The translations under genes and the position numbers were made by a program. A stretch of DNA of 64,000 bases from Cellulomonas palmilytica (GTDB lineage: Bacteria; Actinomycetota; Actinomycetes; Actinomycetales; Cellulomonadaceae): positions 868,001-932,000 of the forward strand of contig NZ_CP062221.1 in assembly GCF_021590045.1 (NCBI RefSeq), given 5' to 3'. The notes beneath the pieces were generated by a model. That model was not told the DNA's origin. It saw nothing but the letters and a program-made list of their open reading frames with translations, and made no database searches. Each line of letters opens with the position of its first letter. The first letter of the stretch is position 1. Positions 53,682 to 61,423 of this stretch are shown in pieces.

Positions 53682-54788
53682 ATGGAGGCCGTGACCACCC
53701 CGACCTCCCCATCCCGTGCCCAGGTCCGCAGGTGGCGTCAGTACCTCGCGGACGAGCGTGCCGAGGCCGCCGCGTACCGCGACCTCGCCTCGCGCCGCAC
53801 CGGTGAGGAACGCGAGATCCTGCTCGCGCTCGCCGAGGCCGAGGGCCGCCACGAGCAGCACTGGCTCGACCTGCTCGGCGACCAGGTCGGCAGGCCGCTG
53901 CGCGGCGACTGGCGCACGCGCACCCTCGGGTGGCTCGCCCGCCGGTTCGGGTCGGTGTTCGTCCTCGCGCTCGCACAGCGCGCGGAGGCGCGCTCGGCGT
54001 ACGACGAGGACGACGACGCGACCCCGCAGATGGCGGCCGACGAGCGCATCCACGAGGAGGTCGTGCGCGGCCTCGCGATGCGCGGGCGCAACCGCATGTC
54101 CGGCACGTTCCGCGCCGCGGTGTTCGGCGCCAACGACGGGCTCGTCTCGAACCTCGCGCTCGTCATGGGCATCGGCGCGTCCGGCGTCGCGCAGCAGACC
54201 GTCCTGCTGTCCGGCCTCGCGGGCCTGCTCGCGGGTGCGCTGTCGATGGGTGCTGGGGAGTACGTGTCCGTGCGCTCGCAGCGCGAGCTGCTCGAGGCGT
54301 CCCGCCCCGGCCCGCACGCGCGCGCCGCGCTGCCGCACCTCGACGTCGACGCCAACGAGCTCGCGCTCGTCTACCGGGCGCGCGGCATGGCGCCCGCCGA
54401 GGCCGGCGAGCACGCGCGCTCGGTCCTGTCGTCGCTCGGGGCGCTGGGCACGGCGCTCGCGGTCCCCGCGCCGGAGGGCGAGGCGCAGGAGGTCGACGAG
54501 CACGAGACCGTGGGCACCGCTGTGGGGGCCGCGCTCGCGAGCTTCTGCTTCTTCGCCTCGGGCGCCGCGATCCCGGTGCTGCCGTACCTGCTCGGCGCCG
54601 AGGGCTGGCACGCGGTGGCGTGGTCGGCGGGGCTCGTCGGGCTCGCGCTGCTGGTGACGGGCGCGGTCGTCGGTCTGCTGTCGGGCACCTCGCCGGCGAA
54701 GCGCGCGCTGCGCCAGCTCGCGATCGGCTGGGGCGCGGCGGCGGTGACGTACCTGCTGGGGCTGGCGTTCGGCACGACCGTCTCCTGA
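53682..54788 (+). CDS. Ferritin-like/VIT1 membrane protein (MbfA-like)
   Basis: A 368-residue fusion. Residues about 15-125 form a rubrerythrin/ferritin-like helical domain with Glu-rich metal-site sequences (YLADERAEAAAYRDLA, LAEAEGRHEQHW, DERIHEE). The C-terminal part is a VIT1/CCC1 transporter with GANDGLVSNLALVMG and several helices. Proteins of this design (MbfA) export iron and protect against peroxide stress in alpha-proteobacteria. It precedes a siderophore-interacting reductase, supporting an iron role. Start ATG 53682 or GTG 53691; no strong ribosome binding site. Confidence 0.88.
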   Translation: MEAVTTPTSPSRAQVRRWRQYLADERAEAAAYRDLASRRTGEEREILLALAEAEGRHEQHWLDLLGDQVGRPLRGDWRTRTLGWLARRFGSVFVLALAQRAEARSAYDEDDDATPQMAADERIHEEVVRGLAMRGRNRMSGTFRAAVFGANDGLVSNLALVMGIGASGVAQQTVLLSGLAGLLAGALSMGAGEYVSVRSQRELLEASRPGPHARAALPHLDVDANELALVYRARGMAPAEAGEHARSVLSSLGALGTALAVPAPEGEAQEVDEHETVGTAVGAALASFCFFASGAAIPVLPYLLGAEGWHAVAWSAGLVGLALLVTGAVVGLLSGTSPAKRALRQLAIGWGAAAVTYLLGLAFGTTVS

Positions 54789-54828
54789 CGTGTGACGTAC
54801 CACGCACCCGCGTGTGACGGACACCGCC

Positions 54829-54857
54829 TTGTTTGGTAAGGCTTGCCTGCCTAGAGT
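54829..54857 (+). promoter_or_regulatory. Iron-box-regulated leaderless promoter of SIP gene
   Basis: -35 TTGTTT (54829-54834), 17-bp spacer, -10 TAGAGT (54852-54857), then 6 bases to the GTG start. Between the two boxes lies a DtxR/IdeR-like site at 54832-54850 (TTTGGTAAGGCTTGCCTGC), matching 13 of 19 bases of TTAGGTTAGGCTAACCTAA. Iron-loaded regulator bound here would block polymerase. Confidence 0.75.
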
Positions 54858-54863
54858 GGCGCC

Positions 54864-55811
54864 GTGACCGTGACCCAGACCGAGGCGCCCGCCGCCGCCC
54901 CGTTCCGCACGTTCCACGTCCGGGTCCGGGCCGTCGAGCGCGTCTGCCCCAGCCTCCTGCGTGTCACGTTCACCGGCGACGACCTGCACAAGTTCGCCGA
55001 CAACGGCTTCGACCAGCGCATCAAGTTCTTCCTGCCGCTCGACTGCGGCTACGAGGGCCTGCTCGACCTCACGCAGAGCGGCGACTGGTACGGCCGCTGG
55101 CGCGCTCTGCCCGACGACCGGCGCCACCCCATCCGCACCTACACCGCCCGCGGCGTGCGCCAGGAGGCGCGCGAGCTCGACGTCGACATCGTCCTGCACG
55201 GCGACGCGGGCCCCGCGTCCCGCTGGGCGACCGGCGCGCAGGTCGGCGACGAGCTCGTGGTGCTCGGCCCCAACGCGGACGCGACCGGCCCGCACGGCGG
55301 CGTCGACTTCGTCCCGCCCCTGCACGCCGAGGCGTTCCTCATCGCGGGCGACGAGACCGCGCTGCCCGCCATCGCGAACATCCTCGAGCGCCTGCCGCGC
55401 GACGCGCGCGGCGAGGCCCTCGTCGAGATGCCGCTGTCCGCCGACCGCGTCCACATCGACGCCCCCGCCGGCGTGACGATCCACTGGCTCGGCCGCGACG
55501 GCGCCCCGCACGGCTCGCTCCTCGACCCCGCCGTGCGCGAGGCCGCCGCCCGCGTCCTGCCCCATGGCTCCGCGACCGACCTCGACGCCGTCCCGTGGGC
55601 GTACGACACCGACGACATGCTGTGGGAGGTGCCCGTCGACCCCGCGACCGGCGTCCCCATGCGCCAGGAGTCCCCCGTCTACGCGTGGCTCGCCGGCGAG
55701 TCCGCCGTCATCCGCGGCCTGCGCCGCCACCTCGTCACCGAGCTCGGCATCGACCGCAAGTCGGTGGCCTTCATGGGCTACTGGCGCCACGGCAGGTCCG
55801 AGACCAGCTGA
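54864..55811 (+). CDS. Siderophore-interacting protein / NAD(P)H ferric-siderophore reductase
   Basis: A 315-residue SIP-family flavoprotein that reduces imported ferric siderophores in the cytosol. FAD-binding barrel with HPIRTYTARGVR; NAD(P)-side motifs FLIAGDETALPAIANILE and VYAWLAGESAVIRGLRRHL; family end GYWRHGR. The GTG start has no ribosome binding site, consistent with the leaderless promoter. An iron box overlaps the promoter, so expression should rise when iron is scarce. Confidence 0.93.
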   Translation: MTVTQTEAPAAAPFRTFHVRVRAVERVCPSLLRVTFTGDDLHKFADNGFDQRIKFFLPLDCGYEGLLDLTQSGDWYGRWRALPDDRRHPIRTYTARGVRQEARELDVDIVLHGDAGPASRWATGAQVGDELVVLGPNADATGPHGGVDFVPPLHAEAFLIAGDETALPAIANILERLPRDARGEALVEMPLSADRVHIDAPAGVTIHWLGRDGAPHGSLLDPAVREAAARVLPHGSATDLDAVPWAYDTDDMLWEVPVDPATGVPMRQESPVYAWLAGESAVIRGLRRHLVTELGIDRKSVAFMGYWRHGRSETS

Positions 55812-55844
55812 CCCCCGCCGTACCGAGGTGACCACGCCGGGGCA

Positions 55845-56246
55845 CTAGGCGGGCAGTGTCGCGATCTGCGTGAACGCGATCAGTTCCGCGTCCCTGGTGA
55901 CCAGGGTGGCGTTCTCGATGATGGCTTGCGCGACGAGGAACCTGTCGAACGGGTCGCGATGCTCCCAGGCGAGAGAACCTGCGAGGAGAGCGTGCCGCGA
56001 GCTGATCGGCAGCTCCGACGCACGGAGGTCATCCACCCGCTGCGGCCACCCCTGCACGAGCGCCGCATACCCTTCGGGCAGCTTGCCGTGCCGGGTCTTG
56101 GTCGCGACTTCCATCGCGGACGCCGCTGACACGAGCAAGGTGTTGCCCGGGTCGGCCAGCACGTCCCGGGTGGCGGCGACCACGGTGTCCGGTTCGACGA
56201 GCAACCAGAGCATGACGTGGGTGTCGAGCAGGTAGGTCCGGCTCAC
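55845..56246 (-). CDS. PIN-domain toxin (VapC-like)
   Basis: 133-residue PIN ribonuclease of a type II toxin-antitoxin pair. Acidic metal-site residues are seen in YLLDTHVMLWLL (Asp8), SAMEVATK (Glu), HRDPFDRFLVAQA (Asp) and VTRDAEL (Asp). In this family the toxin cuts tRNA or rRNA. Its ATG overlaps the antitoxin stop (ATGA), the usual antitoxin-first order. GC content looks lower than in neighbours. Confidence 0.92.
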   Translation of the reverse strand: MSRTYLLDTHVMLWLLVEPDTVVAATRDVLADPGNTLLVSAASAMEVATKTRHGKLPEGYAALVQGWPQRVDDLRASELPISSRHALLAGSLAWEHRDPFDRFLVAQAIIENATLVTRDAELIAFTQIATLPA

Positions 56247-56467
56247 TCCCAGTCCGCCAGCTCGTCATCGGTCATCGGCTCGAAGAACGAGGCGGGCACC
56301 GGCGGCAGGGACATGATCCCGAACTCGCGCGGCTGTACGTCCAAGGGGACGAGCTGCACGGCGGGCACTCCGGCGCGGGCGATCTTCACGATGCCCCCGT
56401 GCTCCGCGAGTGCGAGGAGCCCGGAGAGCCCCGCCTTCGCGTCCTGCACGTTCACGATCGTCTCCAT
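56243..56467 (-). CDS. Phd/YefM-type antitoxin
   Basis: 74 residues: ETIVNVQDAKAGLSGLLALA is the Phd/YefM dimerisation and DNA-binding start, IVKIARAGVPAVQLVPLD completes the fold, and the C-terminal FFEPMTDDELADWE tail should bind and block the PIN toxin. Start ATG 56467; a TAGTCT -10 box ends 7 bases upstream, so the transcript is probably leaderless. Likely autoregulated through the repeats just upstream. Confidence 0.9.
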   Translation of the reverse strand: METIVNVQDAKAGLSGLLALAEHGGIVKIARAGVPAVQLVPLDVQPREFGIMSLPPVPASFFEPMTDDELADWE

Positions 56468-56474
56468 ACGCCCG

Positions 56475-56533
56475 AGACTACGTGGACCAGACCACATGGA
56501 CCAGACCACATGGACCAGACCACGTAGACCACC
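56475..56533 (-). promoter_or_regulatory. Antitoxin-toxin promoter with 14-bp direct repeats
   Basis: -10 TAGTCT (56480-56475) and a weak -35 TGGTCC at 17 bp. Three exact or near-exact 14-bp units (RTGGACCAGACCAC at 56482, 56496, 56510) and a partial fourth overlap and extend past the -35 region. Such iterated sites commonly serve as operators for toxin-antitoxin complexes. Confidence 0.7.
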
Positions 56534-56993
56534 CGTCCGGTCAGCAGTGTTCGGTGCCGCACGGTGGGGCAGCGACCTCATGGTCCACCGCCTCCGCCTC
56601 CCGCGGCCCTGATCGTCGGCGCACCCGAGCCGGACGCCCGTACCCGGGGGACGGTCGTGCCCGGGCTCGAGCCCGGAGGTGGCGTCGCGCCCGGTGACAC
56701 GCCACCCGGGGGAGTCGTCGACGTGGCTGTTCTTCGTCGGCCATGTGATCGGCCCGCTCGACTGACCGGTCCAGCCCCCGGCGCTCGTCCCCGTCGGTCG
56801 CGGGGGCCGGGGCCCTCGTTGGTAGATTGGGGCAGCCAAGAAGATTGAGGCCGGTGTGGTTATTCCGGCCCCCGGTGTGAACACACTCGCGAACCGGGAT
56901 GAAGTCGCGCACGCGAACCCATGGCGTCTCCACCACTCAACGAGCGGTCGACGGCGCTGCGTGCCGCGTTACCGCAGACAAGGACTGACGTCT
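56534..56993 (+). other. Intergenic region with structured leader
   Basis: 460 bp without a supported gene. A -10-like TAGATT lies at 56822-56827. It is followed by adjoining hairpins: GGCCGG/CCGGCC (about 56849-56871) and CCCGGT/ACCGGG (about 56868-56900) with an inner GTGTG-AA-CACAC. No riboswitch class is recognised. Confidence 0.4.
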
Positions 56994-57245
56994 GTGAACA
57001 AGAAGTTCATCCTGCTGTCCCAGGTCTTCATGACGTTCATGATGGCTGCGTCGATGTCCGGCCTCATGAGCCTGTTCCACTCCGGTCTCACCATGGAGTG
57101 GCTGGCCGCCTGGCCGCTGCAGTTCCTGATCGCGTGGCCGATCGCGTTCTGCCTGACGATGGCCGCGTGGCCCGCGGCGATGAAGCTCGCGGGTGCGACG
57201 CTGCGCGCCCGCTCGACCTCGGCGGCGGCTCCCTCCGAGGGCTGA
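56994..57245 (+). CDS. Small membrane protein, DUF2798 family
   Basis: 83 residues with two membrane helices (FILLSQVFMTFMMAASMSGL; WPLQFLIAWPIAFCLTMAAW) and the DUF2798 pattern NKKFILLSQVFMTFMMA / WPIAF. Function unknown. GTG start with AAGGA 9 bases upstream. Preceded by a long, possibly folded leader and followed by a strong hairpin, so it is monocistronic. Confidence 0.83.
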   Translation: MNKKFILLSQVFMTFMMAASMSGLMSLFHSGLTMEWLAAWPLQFLIAWPIAFCLTMAAWPAAMKLAGATLRARSTSAAAPSEG

Positions 57246-57269
57246 CGGCCCGGAACCCTCTTGACTCGA

Positions 57270-57306
57270 CAGGAGCCGGGACGCTCCCGATGCGTCCCGG
57301 CTCCTG
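57270..57306 (+). terminator. Strong hairpin after DUF2798 gene
   Basis: Perfect 14-bp stem CAGGAGCCGGGACG/CGTCCCGGCTCCTG (57270-57283 with 57293-57306), loop of 9, 25 bases past the stop. Confidence 0.75.
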
Positions 57307-57529
57307 CCGCGTTCGTCGTGCCGCCACGACGCGCCCGTGCCGGTGGGTGCCTGGCTCGTCGCGGCCCGCTCGTCGGGGTCGCCGCTGCGCTGCAGGCGCG
57401 CCGTCTGGTGATCGGGCACAAGCGGAGCACGGTGTGTTTGTGGACGAACCGCCCACGGCGGCGCGGCCTGGGGGTTAGTGTCTCGCCACGGTCCGTCGAC
57501 GACGACGGCTCGGTGCGCGAGGAGGCGTG

Positions 57530-57757
57530 ATGCTGGGGACCCCACTGGCCGGCGGCTGGTACGACATCGCCTGGACGTGTGCCGTGCTCGCGAACCTCGC
57601 GCTGGTCGTCGTCGCGCTGCAGCGACTGGCCGCAGCGCACGACGTCAGCCGGCTCGCGCGAGCCGTCATGGCCGTGGCGGCGGTGTTCGTCCCGTTCCTG
57701 GGCCCCGGGCTGGTCATGCTGCTGACGCCCGCCCCGCAGCGCGCGACGCACCACTGA
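57530..57757 (+). CDS. Small two-helix membrane protein
   Basis: 75 residues. Two membrane segments (WTCAVLANLALVVVALQRLA and AVMAVAAVFVPFLGPGLVML) flank a short basic loop, an arrangement like the phospholipase-D N-terminal (PLDc_N) family, though too short to be sure. ATG 57530 follows GAGGAGG closely (4 bases); a GTG one codon upstream overlaps it. Confidence 0.65.
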   Translation: MLGTPLAGGWYDIAWTCAVLANLALVVVALQRLAAAHDVSRLARAVMAVAAVFVPFLGPGLVMLLTPAPQRATHH

Positions 57758-57774
57758 CGGCCCACCTGCCGCAA

Positions 57775-57815
57775 CGGGTGGAGAACCGCTCACCAGACGA
57801 GCGTTTCTCCACCCG
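57775..57815. terminator. Strong hairpin before I36-like gene
   Basis: CGGGTGGAGAA/TTCTCCACCCG (57775-57785, 57805-57815) plus inner CGCTC/GAGCG; one mismatch between the stems. Confidence 0.7.
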
Positions 57816-58072
57816 CTGACCTGGGCTGCTCGGTGGCCGCGTCGTCGGGCTCGGGAGGTCCGCGGATACCGCGGAGACGAGTGAGGCCGCCGCGGTTCGT
57901 CGCGCCGGAGCGTCCCGTCCCGGCCGATCCCTCTGTCGGGAGGTCACGTCCGCCAGGGGTTGTGGAAGGGACGTTTGGCCCTGAGTCGTCCGGGTGCTCC
58001 CGATACGCTCCGCGGCGTCGACCTCAGGGCCCCGTCGCAGGCGGCGGACCGGAAACGATCCAGGGGGATCAC

Positions 58073-58498
58073 ATGAACAAAGGTGTTCGCGTACTCACTG
58101 CCGCCGTCCTCGCGACGGGTCTTGCTATCCCGCTCGCTACCGCCTCCCATGCCGGCGACGGGTTGTGTGACTCGGGTTTCGCATGCGGCTACGACTCGAC
58201 GAGCTACGACGGCGCGGTCTTCGGTACGGCCAAGAACCTCTCCGACTGGGGGACCCAAGGCTTTGCCAATCGCGCCGAGTCGGTCTCGGTCAACGGGGCG
58301 CAGTGCAAGTACACGGTCTTCTACCGCACGTGGCACTGGTGGGACAGTCGCCCGATTGGCAAGGCGTTCACGCTGTACAGCCGTCAGCTCATGAAGAAGA
58401 ACTACCGTGACCCGAACCTGTCGAACGGCGCGGGCTATGACAGTGACGGCAGTAACGTCAACAACGACATCGAGGCCACCGAGTTCACCGGTTGCTGA
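58073..58498 (+). CDS. Secreted I36-like (beta/gamma-crystallin-type) small protein
   Basis: 141 residues with a signal peptide (cleavage after Ala27, SHA-GDG) and a mature 114-residue domain with four cysteines: GLCDSGFACGYDSTSYDG, then FGTAKNLSDWGTQGFANRAE and AQCKYTVFY. The pattern matches peptidase-inhibitor family I36 (SMPI-like) proteins of actinobacteria. Whether it inhibits a protease is untested. ATG with GGGGG 6 bases upstream; a -10-like TACGCT at 58004. GC is lower than in core genes. It is followed by a strong hairpin and then a four-gene exporter-like operon. Confidence 0.85.
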   Translation: MNKGVRVLTAAVLATGLAIPLATASHAGDGLCDSGFACGYDSTSYDGAVFGTAKNLSDWGTQGFANRAESVSVNGAQCKYTVFYRTWHWWDSRPIGKAFTLYSRQLMKKNYRDPNLSNGAGYDSDGSNVNNDIEATEFTGC

Positions 58499-58502
58499 TC
58501 TC

Positions 58503-58539
58503 CGTTCGGTGTGGGCCATGTGCTGGCCCACACCGAACG
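58503..58539 (+). terminator. Perfect 15-bp hairpin between I36-like and lipoprotein genes
   Basis: CGTTCGGTGTGGGCC (58503-58517) pairs perfectly with GGCCCACACCGAACG (58525-58539), loop of 7. It begins 5 bases after one stop codon and ends 18 bases before the next start. Confidence 0.75.
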
Positions 58540-58557
58540 AGTTCGAGGGGGCATGCT

Positions 58558-59454
58558 TTGAGGAGTTTGCGGTTCCGGCACCGATTGCCGCTCATCGTCG
58601 TCATGGCCGTGGCGACCGTCGCGGGTTGCTCCCAGCGGGGCGCGGCCCCGCCGAAGATGGTGCCGACGGAGGTTCGAGGCATCAGCCTGGCGGCCGAGTT
58701 GAACGTGAAGACCGGTGCCGTGGTGCTGCCGGCGGACCGGTTCACCGAGACGTTCCTCGAGATGGACCTGCTGGCGACGGCCTCGTCCGTCGCGGTGGGC
58801 CTGTGCGCGGCCGAGAAGGGCGTGACGGTCACGCCGCCACAGCCGCTGACGGACCCGGTGTACGTCTCGGAGCAGTACTACGGCCCGTGGACGCAAGACC
58901 AGGCGGAGCGGTTCGGCTTCGTCAAGCCCATGACGCAGGCGGACCTGGCCGCGAACGGGATCGTCGCCGACACGCCGGACCCGGACGACCAGGCGCCGCC
59001 GGACGGTGACCTCACGGCCGCGGACTGGGAGATCGTCGATGCGTGCGGCGCTGCTCCGGAGTCGGCGAGGTTCGACGACGCCTTGCGCCACGTGGGCCCG
59101 TGGTACGCCGAGCTCGAGGCGGTCAAGGACCAGGTTCTCGACGATGCCGAGGCCAAGGGCGCGCTGCGCGACCTCGAGGCGTGCTACGAGCAGGCCGGGC
59201 TCGGAGCGTCGTCGGACGGCAGCCCGGGGTGGCCGCGGGGCGCGAACGGATCGGTGATCGACCAGCAGCAGATCCAGCTCGCGCTCGCGTCGGTCGAGTG
59301 CAAGGAGCAGACGGACTTCACCGCGCGGGTCGCCGCGGTGGAGGCAAGGCTGCAGGCCCCGATCGTCGTGAAGTACGCCGACGAGCTCGTGCAGAAGCGC
59401 GCCGAGATCGACGAGGCGCTCACGGCGGCGCGCGCGCTCCTGGCCGACGCGTGA
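58558..59454 (+). CDS. Orphan lipoprotein in MacAB-like operon
   Basis: 298-residue predicted lipoprotein: Arg-rich n-region (MRSLRFRHR), hydrophobic core and lipobox VAGC (Cys24). The mature part has four more cysteines (GLCAAEKG, VDACGAAP, LEACYEQAG, VECKEQT) and a helical, acidic C-terminus. I do not recognise the family. The best start is TTG 58558, with GAGGGGG 6 bases upstream; no ATG or GTG fits as well. Its stop overlaps the next gene (GTGA). Confidence 0.78.
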   Translation: MRSLRFRHRLPLIVVMAVATVAGCSQRGAAPPKMVPTEVRGISLAAELNVKTGAVVLPADRFTETFLEMDLLATASSVAVGLCAAEKGVTVTPPQPLTDPVYVSEQYYGPWTQDQAERFGFVKPMTQADLAANGIVADTPDPDDQAPPDGDLTAADWEIVDACGAAPESARFDDALRHVGPWYAELEAVKDQVLDDAEAKGALRDLEACYEQAGLGASSDGSPGWPRGANGSVIDQQQIQLALASVECKEQTDFTARVAAVEARLQAPIVVKYADELVQKRAEIDEALTAARALLADA

Positions 59455-60746
59455 CCCGGAGCCCGTCGCGGTCGCGGTGGCTGTGGCTCTGGGCGACAGG
59501 GGCGGTCGTGGCCGTGGTCGTCGCGTTCGTCGTCGGGTCGCAGGTGCGCTCGCCGTGGGAGGTCGCGGTGGCGAACTCTCACTCGAGCCCACTGGTGACG
59601 GCGACCGTCGAGGAGCGCACGCTCGTCGTGGCCGGGCAGGACGTCACGGGGACCGTCACGCTGGGGCGCACCCAGGACGTCCCCGCGCCCGACGGTGAAG
59701 GTGTGCGCGCGGTGGTCACCGCCACGCCCGTCGCCGCGGGGGACCCGGTCGCTCCCGGCGCGGTGCTGGTCGAGGTGTCGGGTCGCCCCGTGATCGGGTG
59801 GGAGCTGCCGTTCCCGATGTACCGGGACCTGCGGGGCGGGGCTGAGGGGCCCGACGTCCGGGCGGTGCAGCAGGCGCTCCTCGACGCCGGCCACTACTCC
59901 GGGTCGGTCGACGGCGAGTACGGGCCGGCGACCGCGCTCGCGGTCGAGGCGCTGTACCGGGCGGCAGGTGCCGAGCCGCATGAGATCCCTGCCGAGGCGG
60001 TCGCTGCGGCCCGAGCCGCTGACCAGGCGGTCGCGGACGCACGCGACGCGGTGTCCTCTGGCCGCGAGGGCGACGACCTCGACGAAGGCGCCACCGGCGG
60101 GCGCGGCGCGCAGGAGGCGCTGGCCGACGCCCGTCAGGCGGCCGCGGACGCGCACACGGCAGCGCTCACGCCCTTGCCGGCTGCCGAGACGTTCGACCTG
60201 GACGGCGCGGACGTGACGCTGGTGCGTGTGTCCCGGGTCGGAACCGTCGTCGAGCCGGGTGGCCCGGTCGCCCAGGTGCGGTCCGGTGCTGCGAGCGTCA
60301 CGGCTCGGGTCGGCGTCGCAGCGGCCGACGCGTACACCGTCGGAGCAGCGGTCTCCGTGTCGGCCCAGGTCGGCGACGCGACGGTCGCGGCGACGGTCAC
60401 GGCGGTCGGCGCGTTCGTCGCCGAGGCGACGCAGGACGGTGCACCACCCGGGTACGACGTCACGATCGAGCTGCCTGAGGATGCGGGGTTCGAGGACGGC
60501 ACGGGCGTCGTCGTGCAGGCCGCGGACGGCGACGAAGCCGCAGGGCTCGCCGTTCCGCTCGTCGCGGTGCGCGAGGACTCGTCGGGCACGTTCGTCCTGC
60601 GTCTGCCTCCTGGTCTGGAGGACCCGCGCGAGCAGGACGCGGACCGGGTGCGGGTCACCGTGACGACGACCGCGGACGGCTATGCGCTGGTCGAGGACAC
60701 CGATCTGACGGTGGGCGACGTGGTCGTCGTCGCGACGAGCCCGTGA
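59451..60746 (+). CDS. Membrane fusion protein with inserted peptidoglycan-binding domain
   Basis: 431 residues: a membrane segment (WLWATGAVVAVVVAFVVGS), an HlyD/MacA-like beta region with the first lipoyl half (VAAGDPVAPGAVLVEVSGRP), a PG_binding_1 domain (GPDVRAVQQALLDAGHYSGS, DGEYGPATALAV), an Ala-rich helical hairpin (about 185-245), then the second half (VGTVVEPGGPVAQV) and a C-terminal barrel. In Gram-positive exporters the wall-binding module could anchor the adaptor where Gram-negative systems use TolC. GTG start overlaps the lipoprotein stop; its stop overlaps the ATPase start. Confidence 0.87.
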   Translation: MTRSPSRSRWLWLWATGAVVAVVVAFVVGSQVRSPWEVAVANSHSSPLVTATVEERTLVVAGQDVTGTVTLGRTQDVPAPDGEGVRAVVTATPVAAGDPVAPGAVLVEVSGRPVIGWELPFPMYRDLRGGAEGPDVRAVQQALLDAGHYSGSVDGEYGPATALAVEALYRAAGAEPHEIPAEAVAAARAADQAVADARDAVSSGREGDDLDEGATGGRGAQEALADARQAAADAHTAALTPLPAAETFDLDGADVTLVRVSRVGTVVEPGGPVAQVRSGAASVTARVGVAAADAYTVGAAVSVSAQVGDATVAATVTAVGAFVAEATQDGAPPGYDVTIELPEDAGFEDGTGVVVQAADGDEAAGLAVPLVAVREDSSGTFVLRLPPGLEDPREQDADRVRVTVTTTADGYALVEDTDLTVGDVVVVATSP

Positions 60747-61423
60747 CCTCCGTCCTGCGTGCGCTCGACGTGCACAAGACGTACCGGACCGACCCGCCCT
60801 TGCCTGTCCTGGCGGGCGTGGACCTCGAGCTGGCGCCGGGGGAGCGGGTCGCGGTGGTCGGCCGCTCGGGGTCGGGGAAGTCGACGTTCCTCAACCTCGT
60901 CGGGCTCCTGGACACCCCGACGAGCGGGCGGGTCGAGCTCCTCGGGCAGGACACCGGGTCGTTGAGCGCGCGGGAGCGCGACCGGCTGCGCGCGCACACG
61001 CTCGGGTTCGTGTTCCAGGAGCACCACGTCCTCGGGCACCGGACCGTGGCGGAGAACCTGGAGATCGCCGCCTCGATCGCAGGGACGCCCCGCACGCAGC
61101 GGCGGACGCTCGTCGACGCGGCGCTCGCGCGAGTCGGTCTGACCGGGCGGCAGCAGGCCCTGGGGCGGTTGCTGTCCGGCGGGGAGAAGCAGCGGCTCGC
61201 GGTGGCGCGCGCCGTGCTGTCGGGGCCGCGGCTCGTCCTCGCCGACGAACCGACGGGGAACCTCGACCCGGAGAACGCCGACAACGTCCTCGCGCTGTTC
61301 GACGAGCAGGCGGCTGCGGGAGTCGCCGTCCTGGTCATCACGCACGACGACCGCATCGCCGCCTGGGCGGACCGCACCGTGCGGCTGTGCGCAGGCCGGC
61401 TCGAGGAAGGGGCGCGGCGGTGA
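60743..61423 (+). CDS. ABC transporter ATP-binding protein (MacB-type)
   Basis: 226-residue ATPase: Walker A GRSGSGKST, Q-loop FVFQEHHVLGHRTVAENLEI, signature LSGGEKQRLAVARAVL, Walker B LVLADEPTGNLDP, H-loop VITHDD. The group pairs with FtsX permeases. GTG start and stop both overlap neighbours (GTGA), so subunits are co-translated. Confidence 0.93.
   Translation: MTSVLRALDVHKTYRTDPPLPVLAGVDLELAPGERVAVVGRSGSGKSTFLNLVGLLDTPTSGRVELLGQDTGSLSARERDRLRAHTLGFVFQEHHVLGHRTVAENLEIAASIAGTPRTQRRTLVDAALARVGLTGRQQALGRLLSGGEKQRLAVARAVLSGPRLVLADEPTGNLDPENADNVLALFDEQAAAGVAVLVITHDDRIAAWADRTVRLCAGRLEEGARR

Noticed and set aside
56482..56533. Possible CRISPR repeats
   Set aside because: The 14-bp units are directly adjacent with no spacers, and no cas genes are present.
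58073..58498. Lactococcin-972-type bacteriocin
   Set aside because: Gene order with an FtsX-type exporter is suggestive, but the mature protein is longer and shows the I36 pattern rather than lactococcin-972 features.
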